Source: Solilutibacter pythonis (GTDB taxonomy: Bacteria > Pseudomonadota > Gammaproteobacteria > Xanthomonadales > Xanthomonadaceae). Taken from it: 64,000 nucleotides of DNA. This document shows, piece after piece, positions 53,999 to 64,000 of the stretch. Below the pieces are notes generated by a model, which was not told the DNA's origin, did no database searches, and saw only the letters and a list, made by a program, of their open reading frames with translations. A program made the translations under genes and the position numbers. Location: positions 124,001 through 188,000 of the forward strand of contig NZ_RFLY01000002.1 of the NCBI RefSeq assembly GCF_003697345.1, read 5' to 3'. Within the stretch, counting starts at the first letter, position 1, and each line of letters begins with the position of its first letter.

Positions 53999-56900
53999 AT
54001 GCGCCTGTCCACCATCAAGCTTGCCGGCTTCAAGTCCTTCGTCGATCCCACCACCCTGCATCTGCCGACCAACATGACCGGTGTGGTCGGGCCGAATGGC
54101 TGCGGCAAGTCCAACATCATCGACGCGGTGCGCTGGGTGATGGGCGAATCCTCGGCCAGCCGCCTACGCGGCGACAGCTCCACCGACGTGATCTTCTCCG
54201 GCTCCAATTCGCGCAAGCCGGTCTCGCAGGCCACGGTGGAGTTGCTCTTCGACAATAGCGACCACGCCATCACCGGCGAATTCGCCGCCTTCAACGAGAT
54301 ATCGGTCAAGCGCTCGGTGGGCCGCGACGGCCAGTCCAGCTATTACCTGAATGGCGCCAAGGTGCGCCGTAAGGACATCACCGATCTGTTCCTCGGCACC
54401 GGCCTGGGGCCGCGCAGTTATTCGATCATCGAGCAGGGCATGATTTCGCAGGTCATCGAGGCGAAGCCCGAGGAACTGCGCGTTTACCTGGAAGAGGCCG
54501 CCGGCATCTCCAAGTACAAGGAGCGGCGAAAGGAAACCGAGAACCGCATCCGCGCCACCCGCGAGAACCTTGAGCGCCTTACCGACCTGCGCGATGAAGT
54601 CGGCAAGCAGTTGAACCATCTGGCCCGGCAGGCGCGTCAGGCCGAGCAGTACACCGCGATCCAGGCCGAGCGGCGGATCAAGGACGCCGAATGGAAGGCG
54701 CTGCAATACCGCGCGCTGGATGCCGACCTGCAACGGCACCGGCAGGCGCTGGCCGCCGACGAGACGAAACTCGAACAATTGGTCGCCGAGCAGCGCCAGG
54801 CCGAGCGCGAGATCGAGACCGGGCGCGAGCGTCACCAGTCGGCGATCGATGCCCATGCGCAGGCGCAGGCCGAGGTCTACCGCGTCGGCGGCGTGCTGGC
54901 GCGGCTGGAACAGCAGATTCAGCATCAGCACGAACTCGCCACCCGCTTGGTCACCGCGCGCGACGAGGCCGAGGCCGCGCTTTCGGAAGTCGTCGCCCAC
55001 ATCGGCAGCGACGAGGAAGCCTTGGAGATGCTGCGGGAAAGCCTGCTGGACGCCGAGCCACGCCTGGCCGAGTTGCGCGAGGGTGACGAAGCGCGGCAGG
55101 AGGCCCTGCGCGAGGCCGAATCGAAGCTGGGCGACTGGCAGCAGCGTTGGGAGACGCAGAGCCGCGAGCAGGCCGAGGCCGCGCGCGCCGGCGATGTCGA
55201 GCGCACCCGTGTGGGCTATCTCGACCGCCAACTGCTGGATGCCGAGCGTCGCCGCGAGAAGCTGGCCGAGGAGCGCGCCGCGCTGGACCTGGATGCCCTG
55301 GCCGAAGCCTTCGCCGGACTGGAGCTGCGCCACGAGGAGCAGAAAACCGGCATCGACACCCTGCAAACGCAGGTCGAGACGCGCAAGCAGTCCGTCACCG
55401 ACTTGCAGGAAGAGCAGCGTCAACTGCAATCGCGCCTGGCCGAAGCGCGCAAATCGGCGCAGGAGAAGCGCGGCCGCCTGAGTTCCTTGGAAACGTTGCA
55501 GAGCGCCGCGCTGGGGCAGGAGCAGGGCGCCGCGGTGGCCTGGTTGCGCGCGCGCGGGCTCGACAGCGCGCCGCGCGTCGGCGAGGCGCTGACGGTCGAG
55601 CCCGGCTGGGAAGCGGCGGTGGAAGGCGCGCTCGGGCAGATGATCGAAGGCGTGCTGGTGGCCTCGCCGGAAAGCCTGGTCGATGTCCTGGGCGAACTGG
55701 GCGAGGGCCGGCTGGCGCTGGTCGCGCCGGAAGCGGGCGAAGCCGCGTTCGCGCCGACTTCGCTGGCGGCCAAGGTGCGCGGCCCGTTGGCGATCCGCCG
55801 CATGCTGGCCAACCTGCACACGGCCGAATCGCTGGCCGAGGCGCGCGCCATGCTGCCGCGCTTGCCCGAGGGCGCTTCGGTCATCACCCGTGGCGGCGAG
55901 CGCATCGGCGCGGGTTGGCTGCGCGTACTGCGTTCGGGCGCGGCCAAGCAGGGCGCGCTGTTGCGCGAGCGCGAGATTCAGGCGCTGCGGGCCGAGATCG
56001 AATCGTTGCAGGAAAACGAGCGCGCGCTGGAAGAGCGGATCGCCACGCTCCGCGACCGCGCGCTGGCCGCCGAGCAATCGCGCGAGGAGGCCCAGCGCGC
56101 GCTCTACCAGGCGCATCGGGCGGTATCCGAACTGGCCGGGCAGTTGCAGAGCCAGAAGGGGCGGCTGGAATCGGCGCGCGGCCGGCTGTCCCACATCGAC
56201 CAGGAGCTGGCGCAGATCGCCCAGAGCAATGCCGAGGGCGAAGCGCAGACCCGCGAGGCGCGGGAAAAACTCGAAACCGCCATCGAACGCATGGCCGAAC
56301 TGGAGGATGCCCGGCAAGTGTTGGATGCCGAACGCCGCCGGCTGGCCGAAGCGCGTGACGCCGCCCGCGAGCGCGCCCGCGAATCTCGTGAGACCGCGCA
56401 CGCACTGGCGTTGACGGTGGAAACCCAGCGTACCCAGGTCGACTCGCTGACCCGAGCGCTTTCGCGCATGGGGCAGCAGCGTGGGCAACTGGATTCGCGC
56501 CTGGGCGAGTTGTCCGCGCAACTGGCGCAGGGCGACAGCCCGGTGCAGGCGCTGGAGGCCGAGCGGCAATCGGCGCTGGATGAGCGCGTGCGCGTCGACC
56601 AGGCGTTGGCCGCTGCGCGCGCCGCGCTGGAAACCATCGAATCCGAACTGCGCGCTTTCGAGCAGACCCGCCAGCAGCGCGATGGGCAATCGCTGGCCCA
56701 GCGCGAGGCCATCGGCCAGCGCAAGCTGGACCAACAGGCGGCGATGATCGCGGCCAACCGTTTGTCCACCGAGGTGGTCGAAGCCGGCTTTGTGTTGCAG
56801 GAGGTCATCGACGGCTTGGCCCACGATGCCGAAGCGGGCGCCTGGGAAAAGGCCGTGACCGACTTCGATGCCAAGCTGCGCCGGCTGGAGCCGGTCAATC

Positions 56901-57502
56901 TGGCCGCCATCGCCGAGCACGCCGAGGCCGAGGAACGCAAGAAATACCTCGATGCCCAGGATGCCGACCTGATCCTGGCGCTGGAAACGCTGGAAGACGC
57001 GATCAAGAAGATCGACCGCGAGACCCGTGGCCGCTTCAAGGACACCTTCGACCGCGTCAACGCCGGCGTGCAGGAACTGTATCCGCGCCTCTTCGGCGGC
57101 GGCCACGCCTATCTGGAACTCACCGGCGAGGACTTGCTCGATACCGGCGTCGCCATCATGGCGCGCCCGCCGGGCAAGCGCGTTTCCAACATCTCTCTGC
57201 TGTCCGGCGGCGAGAAGGCGATGACCGCGGTGGCGCTGGTGTTCGCCATCTTCCAGCTCAACCCGGCGCCGTTCTGCCTGCTCGACGAGGTCGACGCCCC
57301 GTTGGACGAGGCCAACGTCGGCCGCTTCACCGCGATGGTGAAGGAGATGAGCCAGGCCGTGCAATTCCTGTTCGTCACCCACAACAAGGCGACCATGGAG
57401 GCTGCCGAGCAGCTCTCCGGCGTTACCATGCGTGAGCCGGGCGTGAGCCGATTGGTGTCCGTGGATCTTGCGGAAGCCTCGCGCATGGTCGGCGCTTCGT
57501 AA
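53999..57502 (+). CDS. smc: Chromosome segregation protein SMC
   Basis: A 1167-residue condensin ATPase. Head N-terminal part has Walker A GPNGCGKSN (31-39); coiled coils run about 165-505 and 660-1000; the hinge is about 515-655; the C-terminal head has the signature LLSGGEKAMTAVALVF and Walker B FCLLDEVDAPLD. It pairs with ScpA and ScpB, encoded divergently just upstream. The ATG at 53999 (MRLSTIKLAGFKSFV) is the standard start; the open frame extends 100 bases further upstream. zipA follows after 19 bases. Confidence 0.97.
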   Translation: MRLSTIKLAGFKSFVDPTTLHLPTNMTGVVGPNGCGKSNIIDAVRWVMGESSASRLRGDSSTDVIFSGSNSRKPVSQATVELLFDNSDHAITGEFAAFNEISVKRSVGRDGQSSYYLNGAKVRRKDITDLFLGTGLGPRSYSIIEQGMISQVIEAKPEELRVYLEEAAGISKYKERRKETENRIRATRENLERLTDLRDEVGKQLNHLARQARQAEQYTAIQAERRIKDAEWKALQYRALDADLQRHRQALAADETKLEQLVAEQRQAEREIETGRERHQSAIDAHAQAQAEVYRVGGVLARLEQQIQHQHELATRLVTARDEAEAALSEVVAHIGSDEEALEMLRESLLDAEPRLAELREGDEARQEALREAESKLGDWQQRWETQSREQAEAARAGDVERTRVGYLDRQLLDAERRREKLAEERAALDLDALAEAFAGLELRHEEQKTGIDTLQTQVETRKQSVTDLQEEQRQLQSRLAEARKSAQEKRGRLSSLETLQSAALGQEQGAAVAWLRARGLDSAPRVGEALTVEPGWEAAVEGALGQMIEGVLVASPESLVDVLGELGEGRLALVAPEAGEAAFAPTSLAAKVRGPLAIRRMLANLHTAESLAEARAMLPRLPEGASVITRGGERIGAGWLRVLRSGAAKQGALLREREIQALRAEIESLQENERALEERIATLRDRALAAEQSREEAQRALYQAHRAVSELAGQLQSQKGRLESARGRLSHIDQELAQIAQSNAEGEAQTREAREKLETAIERMAELEDARQVLDAERRRLAEARDAARERARESRETAHALALTVETQRTQVDSLTRALSRMGQQRGQLDSRLGELSAQLAQGDSPVQALEAERQSALDERVRVDQALAAARAALETIESELRAFEQTRQQRDGQSLAQREAIGQRKLDQQAAMIAANRLSTEVVEAGFVLQEVIDGLAHDAEAGAWEKAVTDFDAKLRRLEPVNLAAIAEHAEAEERKKYLDAQDADLILALETLEDAIKKIDRETRGRFKDTFDRVNAGVQELYPRLFGGGHAYLELTGEDLLDTGVAIMARPPGKRVSNISLLSGGEKAMTAVALVFAIFQLNPAPFCLLDEVDAPLDEANVGRFTAMVKEMSQAVQFLFVTHNKATMEAAEQLSGVTMREPGVSRLVSVDLAEASRMVGAS

Positions 57503-57521
57503 GCCATCAACGGGATACCTC

Positions 57522-58238
57522 ATGTCCGACACCACGCTCATTCGCATCGGCATCCTGATCGCGGGTGCGATTCTCTTCCTGGGCATCTGGCTGGCCAGCC
57601 GGCGGCCGGAGAAGGCCGGGCAGGGGCGCCGGGTGCGCGGGGCGGGCGGGCGCAGCGAGCCGACGCTGGGTGATGGCATCCGCGCCGAACTGGACGAAGC
57701 CGAGGCCGCTGGGGCGACGGCGCAGCCGGAGCTGGGCCTCGATGCGCCGGTGCAGAAGCACGAACTCGGCCGCCGCGCCGACGACCAATTCGACAAGATC
57801 GTCTCGCTGTTCGTCGCCGCGCGCGCCGGACGCACCCTGCGCGGCCCGGACATCGTGGTCGCCGCCGAAAAGGCCGGGTTGGTGTTCGGCTACATGAACG
57901 TGTTTCATCGCCTGATCGACCGCAAGCCGGAGGACGGTCCGGTGTTCAGCGTCGCCAACATCATGAAGCCCGGCAGCTTCGATATGGCCGGGATCCATGC
58001 GGTGGAAACGCCGGCTATCGCCTTTTTCCTCACCTTGCCCGCGCCGGTCAGCGCGCTGGAAGCCTGGGAAACGATGGAGCCGACCGCTCAGCGCATGGCG
58101 GAACTGCTCGACGGCGTGGTGCTGGACTCCGACCGCAACGCGCTGGGCCGCCAGCGCATCGGCCACATCCGTGAGGAACTGCGCGCCTACGACCGCCAGC
58201 GCGAGGCGCCGCCGCTGACCAGGCCGGGGCGCTGGTGA
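57522..58238 (+). CDS. zipA: Cell division protein ZipA
   Basis: A 238-residue FtsZ anchor. An N-terminal membrane helix (LIRIGILIAGAILFLGIWLA) is followed by a basic then acidic linker (about 28-85) and the C-terminal FtsZ-binding domain (about 95-235; KIVSLFVAARAGRTLRGPDIVVAAEKA, VFSVANIMKPGSFD). It tethers the Z-ring to the membrane. The smc-zipA-ligA order is conserved in xanthomonads and pseudomonads. Confidence 0.93.
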   Translation: MSDTTLIRIGILIAGAILFLGIWLASRRPEKAGQGRRVRGAGGRSEPTLGDGIRAELDEAEAAGATAQPELGLDAPVQKHELGRRADDQFDKIVSLFVAARAGRTLRGPDIVVAAEKAGLVFGYMNVFHRLIDRKPEDGPVFSVANIMKPGSFDMAGIHAVETPAIAFFLTLPAPVSALEAWETMEPTAQRMAELLDGVVLDSDRNALGRQRIGHIREELRAYDRQREAPPLTRPGRW

Positions 58239-58391
58239 GGTCGGCCTGATCGATCGAGGGCTTGTGTCGCCGCCAGTCGCGCGGCCGCGGCCAACTGGTT
58301 CGCGGCGGCGGCGGGACGGACGGGGAGGCCCGTGGCCAAGCGCCATCGAACGAATCGTCGCCAGCATGGCGGCAAGTCTTCGCCTCGCCGG

Positions 58392-60608
<2,217 letters not shown>

Positions 60609-60614
60609 CGCTCC

Positions 60615-61595
60615 ATGCGCGACTGGCAACCCTCCGCATCGTTCGAAAGCCTGCGCCTGCGCGCCGGGCTGAACCGCCTGATCCGCGAATTCTTCCATGC
60701 GCGCGGCGTGCTGGAAGTGGAAACGCCGATGATGTCGCTGGCTGGCGTCACCGACATCCACATCGCGCCGTTTTCGCTGCAATTCTCCGGCCGCACCGAT
60801 GGCGCGCCACGCACGCGCTGGCTGCGCACCTCGCCCGAATACCCGATGAAACGCCTGCTCGCCGCTGGCCTTGGCGATTGCTACGAACTGGGCCGGGTGT
60901 TCCGCGATGGCGAGGCCGGCGGCCGCCACAATCCCGAGTTCACCCTGCTGGAGTGGTATCGGCTTGGCTGGGATCACCATCGCCTGGTCGGCGAGACGGT
61001 CGCGCTGGTGCGGGCGGCGCTGGCGCTGGTCGGGCGCGCGGCGGCTTCGGTCGAGATCGTGACCTACCGCGAGCTGTACCGGCGCTCGCTCGGCATCGAC
61101 CCGTTCACCGCCCCGGTGGCGGATCTGCGCTCGGCGCTCGGCGATGTCGTCATCGATCCCGCCGGCCTGACCCGCGACGACTGGCTCGATTTGCTGATGA
61201 CCCATCGCATCCAGCCCCTGTTTCCGTGCGATGCGATCACCGTACTGCACGATTACCCGGCATCGCAATGCGCCCTGGCGCGGCTTCGCGACGATGGCGA
61301 CGGCCACCCCGTGGCCGAGCGTTTCGAGCTTTACCTCGGCCCGCTGGAACTCGCCAACGGCTATCACGAGCTGGGCGACGCGGCCGAGCAGGGCGAGCGC
61401 TTCCGCCGTGATGTCGATACACGGCTGGCTCGCGATGGCGCCGCGCCGCCGATCGACCAGCATCTGCTGGACGCGCTGGCGCATGGCCTGCCGGCCTGCG
61501 CCGGGGTCGCGCTCGGCATCGACCGGCTGCTGATGGCGATGCGCGAGACCGCCCGCATCGCCGACGTGCTCGCCTTCGATTTCGCCCGCGCCTGA
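60615..61595 (+). CDS. epmA: EF-P lysine aminoacylase EpmA (GenX/PoxA)
   Basis: A 326-residue paralog of the lysyl-tRNA synthetase catalytic domain without anticodon-binding domain. It attaches beta-lysine to EF-P, which helps ribosomes at polyproline stretches. Class II motifs: RTSPEYPMKRLLAAG, GRVFRDGEAGGRHNPEFTLLEWY and GIDRLLMAM near the end. No epmB or efp gene is in the window. It sits directly after ligA and may be transcribed with it. Confidence 0.93.
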   Translation: MRDWQPSASFESLRLRAGLNRLIREFFHARGVLEVETPMMSLAGVTDIHIAPFSLQFSGRTDGAPRTRWLRTSPEYPMKRLLAAGLGDCYELGRVFRDGEAGGRHNPEFTLLEWYRLGWDHHRLVGETVALVRAALALVGRAAASVEIVTYRELYRRSLGIDPFTAPVADLRSALGDVVIDPAGLTRDDWLDLLMTHRIQPLFPCDAITVLHDYPASQCALARLRDDGDGHPVAERFELYLGPLELANGYHELGDAAEQGERFRRDVDTRLARDGAAPPIDQHLLDALAHGLPACAGVALGIDRLLMAMRETARIADVLAFDFARA

Positions 61596-61632
61596 GTCCG
61601 TCGGGTTTCTCTTGGCGTTCATCTCGGCGCGT

Positions 61633-61638
61633 TACATT
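61633..61638 (+). promoter_or_regulatory. -10 box adjacent to the DUF3011 gene start
   Basis: TACATT lies 6 bases before ATG 61645; the upstream TTGGCG (61612) would give a short 15-base spacer. A leaderless mRNA is possible. Confidence 0.4.
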
Positions 61639-61644
61639 GCGCGC

Positions 61645-62427
61645 ATGGGGAACTATCCGACATCGCCGCGCTTGGCCTGCCTCCTCCTGATCGCCTTGGC
61701 GGGGATGGGGTCGCCGCCGGCCGCGTCGGCCGGTACGCCGGAGCGGGTGCGCTGCGAATCCGTCGCCGAGCGCTGGAGCCACTGCCCGCTGCCGTTCAAG
61801 GGCGAGGCGGCCATGCTGCGTCAGCTATCGCGCAATGCCTGCGTCCGCAACTATTCCTGGGGCCAGGACGCGCAGGGCGTCTGGGTGTCGCGTGGTTGCC
61901 GCGCCGAGTTCGGCCCGACCCTCGATGGCGAGCAGGCCCAGGCCGGCGCGGCGGCGCGGATGCGTTCGCTGCGCTGCGAATCGCGCAATGGCGCCCATAC
62001 GCGCTGCCCGGCCGAAACCGGGCAGGGCGTGCGCCTGACCCGGCAACTGTCTTCCATCGATTGCGAACTCGGGCGCAGTTGGGGCTATGACGAAGAAGGG
62101 GTCTGGGTCTCGCGCGGTTGCCGTGCCGAATTCCTGGTGGGCGCGAATAAGCGCGGCGATAACTTCTTCGGCCGGTTGTTCCAGCGCAAGAAGCCGGTGC
62201 AGGGCGCCTCGGCCGCCATGCCCGGCGATGACGCGACCGGACGGCCGTTGCGTTGCGAATCGCTGAAGGCGCAGCGGCAGGTATGCGCGCTGAAGCCGCC
62301 GGCCGGCAAGGTCGAACTGGTGCGGCAACTTTCCAATGCCGCCTGCAAGCGCGGCAGCGGTTGGGGCTGGGACAGCCGTGAGGTCTGGGTCGACAAGGGC
62401 TGCCGCGCCGAATTCATGGTCTGGTAA
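61645..62427 (+). CDS. Secreted protein with three DUF3011 repeats
   Basis: A 260-residue exported protein with a signal peptide (about 1-29, ending PPAASAG). Three DUF3011 units lie at about 34-89, 108-163 and 201-257, each with four cysteines (37/47/66/85; 111/121/140/159; 204/214/234/253), the motif RQLS, GxSWGxxxxGVWV-type Trp pairs and the closing GCRAEF. The cysteines presumably form disulfides in the periplasm. DUF3011 is common in Xanthomonadales and has no known function. A basic linker (170-195) separates units two and three. Confidence 0.88.
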   Translation: MGNYPTSPRLACLLLIALAGMGSPPAASAGTPERVRCESVAERWSHCPLPFKGEAAMLRQLSRNACVRNYSWGQDAQGVWVSRGCRAEFGPTLDGEQAQAGAAARMRSLRCESRNGAHTRCPAETGQGVRLTRQLSSIDCELGRSWGYDEEGVWVSRGCRAEFLVGANKRGDNFFGRLFQRKKPVQGASAAMPGDDATGRPLRCESLKAQRQVCALKPPAGKVELVRQLSNAACKRGSGWGWDSREVWVDKGCRAEFMVW

Positions 62428-62586
62428 CCGGGTTTGCGGTGAAGGTGCATGGCCGGGCGTGGGTGCGTTGAAAAGCCGGGTTGGCCCTTTAGCCTTTCCC
62501 GAGGGCCGTATTGAAGACCGGATTGCGGCGTGGCACGCATGCGGCCCGCCGCCGCGCGGAATCCGTGCCCGTGACGGCGCGCCCGG

Positions 62587-62592
62587 TAGACT
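62587..62592 (+). promoter_or_regulatory. -10 box adjacent to the mtnA start
   Basis: TAGACT lies 6 bases before the mtnA ATG at 62599. No -35 or Shine-Dalgarno is visible, as for truB, uvrB and ligA. Confidence 0.35.
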
Positions 62593-62598
62593 CCGCGC

Positions 62599-63657
62599 AT
62601 GAGCGCATTCGACTACGCCCGTTACGACCGCATTCGTCCGATCCGCTGGCGCGGCGACGCGCTGGAATTGCTCGACCAGCGCAAACTGCCGTTCGTCACC
62701 GAATATGCCCGCGCCGCCAGCAGCGATGAAGTGGCGGCGGCCATCCGCGGGCTGATCGTGCGTGGCGCGCCGGCCATCGGTATTTCGGCCGCCTGGGGTG
62801 TGCTGTTGGCGGCCCGCGACGTCGAGGCCGCCGATGGCGACGAAGCCATGGCGAAGCTCGCGCCCGCCATGCGGCGCCTCGGCGCGGCGCGTCCAACCGC
62901 GGTCAATCTGGCCTGGGCGCTGGCGCGGATGCGCGCGGTATTGCACGATGCCGGCGCCGGCTGGCGCGAAGTGCTTGAACGCGAGGCCCGGGCCATAGAA
63001 ACCGAGGACCTGGCCGCGAACCGGGCCATGGGCGTGGCCGGCGCCGCACTCATCGCGCCGGGAAGCGGCGTGCTGACCCACTGCAATACCGGCTCGCTGG
63101 CCACCGCCGGTTTCGGCACCGCGCTCGGGGTGATTCGCGCCGGCGTGGCCGAGGGCCGCATCGCGCGGGTGTTCGCCGGGGAGACTAGGCCATGGAACCA
63201 GGGCGCGCGATTGACCGTGTGGGAGCTGCAACAGGACGGCATCGATGCCACTTTGATCGCCGATGCCGCCGCCTCGCATCTGATGAGCACCGGGCGGGTG
63301 CAGTGGGTGGTCGTCGGCGCCGACCGGATTTGCGCCAACGGTGATACCGCCAACAAGATCGGCACCCGCCAGCTCGCCATCGCCGCCCGCCACCATGGGG
63401 TGAAATTCATGGTGGTGGCGCCGTCCTCGACGGTGGACATGGCCACGGCTTCGGGCGATCTCATCGAAATCGAGGAGCGTGACCCGGCCGAGCTGCTCAC
63501 TCGGCACGGCGAGCGTACCGTCGCCGAAGGCGTGCGGGCCTGGAACCCGGTGTTCGATGTCGCCCCGCACGGGCTGATCGATGCCATCGTCAGCGAGCGC
63601 GGCGTGGTGACGCGGCCGAACGCGGCCGCGATGGACGCGACGTTCGGCAAGCGTTGA
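62599..63657 (+). CDS. mtnA: Methylthioribose-1-phosphate isomerase
   Basis: A 352-residue eIF2B-like sugar phosphate isomerase that converts methylthioribose-1-P to methylthioribulose-1-P in methionine salvage. Typical segments: [36 protein letters not shown], the catalytic Cys region [20 protein letters not shown]-type and the Asp in [20 protein letters not shown]. The YbdL-type transaminase and omega-amidase at 18976-22734 could finish the same pathway. In xanthomonads this gene often precedes gyrA, which may start just outside the window. Confidence 0.95.
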   Translation: MSAFDYARYDRIRPIRWRGDALELLDQRKLPFVTEYARAASSDEVAAAIRGLIVRGAPAIGISAAWGVLLAARDVEAADGDEAMAKLAPAMRRLGAARPTAVNLAWALARMRAVLHDAGAGWREVLEREARAIETEDLAANRAMGVAGAALIAPGSGVLTHCNTGSLATAGFGTALGVIRAGVAEGRIARVFAGETRPWNQGARLTVWELQQDGIDATLIADAAASHLMSTGRVQWVVVGADRICANGDTANKIGTRQLAIAARHHGVKFMVVAPSSTVDMATASGDLIEIEERDPAELLTRHGERTVAEGVRAWNPVFDVAPHGLIDAIVSERGVVTRPNAAAMDATFGKR

Positions 63658-64000
63658 CGCCTCACTCATGACGTTCCGGCCGTGTCGCGCGCGGCCGGGG
63701 CGATTTGAAGGCGCTGAAGGCCGGCTGCCGGTGATGGGCCGCCGCCGATCACTGAGACACGGATGCTTGGCGAAGGGCGTCCCGGCGGCGATCCGCGCAT
63801 GCGCCGCCAAGCATCTGAGACGACTGCCGTGGCTGGCCCCGGCGGGGCGGCGGCGCACGGCAACCCCTTGTTTTTCCGTGGCTTGCAACTGTCGCTGGGG
63901 GCTGTCGGATGCTAAAATCCCGCGTCTTTCCGATGCGGCCCGAGGCGCGCGCGCGAAGCGCCCCCTCCGGGCCTTGCGCGGTTGACCGAAACGCCGCCCA
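63658..64000. other. Intergenic region downstream of mtnA
   Basis: About 340 bases without a supported gene. A TAAAAT box at 63913-63918 resembles a -10 element for a gene starting beyond the window edge, with TTGCAA at 63883 too far upstream (24 bases) to be a standard -35. Confidence 0.4.

Noticed and set aside
54164-57853. 1229-codon minus-strand frame
   Set aside because: Antisense to smc; Leu/Gln/Arg-rich shadow of the coiled coil.

Overview
The window is GC-rich chromosomal DNA of a gammaproteobacterium of the Xanthomonadales (Lysobacterales) lineage, probably Rhodanobacteraceae or a relative. The pointers are a secreted-effector gene ending in an XVIPCD-type tail (the export signal of the Xanthomonas-type killing T4SS), a triple DUF3011 protein, a MetX-type protein resembling the xanthomonad serine O-succinyltransferases, a class III PHA synthase pair, and the gammaproteobacterial orders rbfA-truB-rpsO-pnp and thrS-infC/rpmI-rplT-pheST-ihfA-merR. 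I ran no database search; family calls rest on motifs and remembered family sequences.

Layout. 1-5900: end of rbfA, truB, an EamA transporter, an 8-bp tandem array, rpsO, pnp and a phosphatidylserine synthase. 5960-9360: phaE-phaC, a PspC protein, an HExxH membrane protein and tRNA-Leu. 9540-18900, minus strand: a cysteine dioxygenase-like cupin, the MetX-family gene and a complete cytochrome c maturation set (ccmABCDEFGH plus ccmI) with a lipoprotein cytochrome c between ccmB and ccmC. 18970-22740: a YbdL-type aminotransferase, an MsrA-thioredoxin-MsrB fusion and a YafV-type omega-amidase. 23139-27200: an accessory stretch beside tRNA-Asn with a frameshifted XRE regulator, a decayed IS3-family element, lipoprotein genes and an orphan FimT pseudopilin. 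27350-33200: uvrB, a Kbp-like BON-LysM protein, a P1B-4 metal ATPase and tRNA-Val. 33570-46920: the translation operon thrS-infC | rpmI-rplT-pheS-pheT-ihfA-merR and tRNA-Pro, split after infC by about 5.7 kb carrying an ankyrin/lipase immunity-effector pair and a regulator-plus-cytochrome bd operon. 47660-49360: a small lipoprotein operon and a second, larger 8-bp array. 49600-64000: rluB-scpB-scpA (minus), then yciI-bolA, smc-zipA-ligA-epmA, the DUF3011 gene and mtnA (plus).

Most genes are housekeeping: translation and RNA turnover, cytochrome biogenesis, DNA repair and chromosome condensation, methionine and sulfur metabolism. The most unusual locus is 36468-38539, a predicted antibacterial lipase effector with its periplasmic ankyrin immunity protein, stop-start coupled and inserted in a ribosomal protein operon. 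Next come a three-domain Msr fusion whose MsrB part has only one Cys, two octanucleotide arrays that each switch once from one repeat variant to another, an FNR-type box before the cytochrome bd operon, a possible Thr-Thr leader peptide and terminator ahead of thrS, and a recurring -10-box-to-ATG spacing that suggests leaderless mRNAs.
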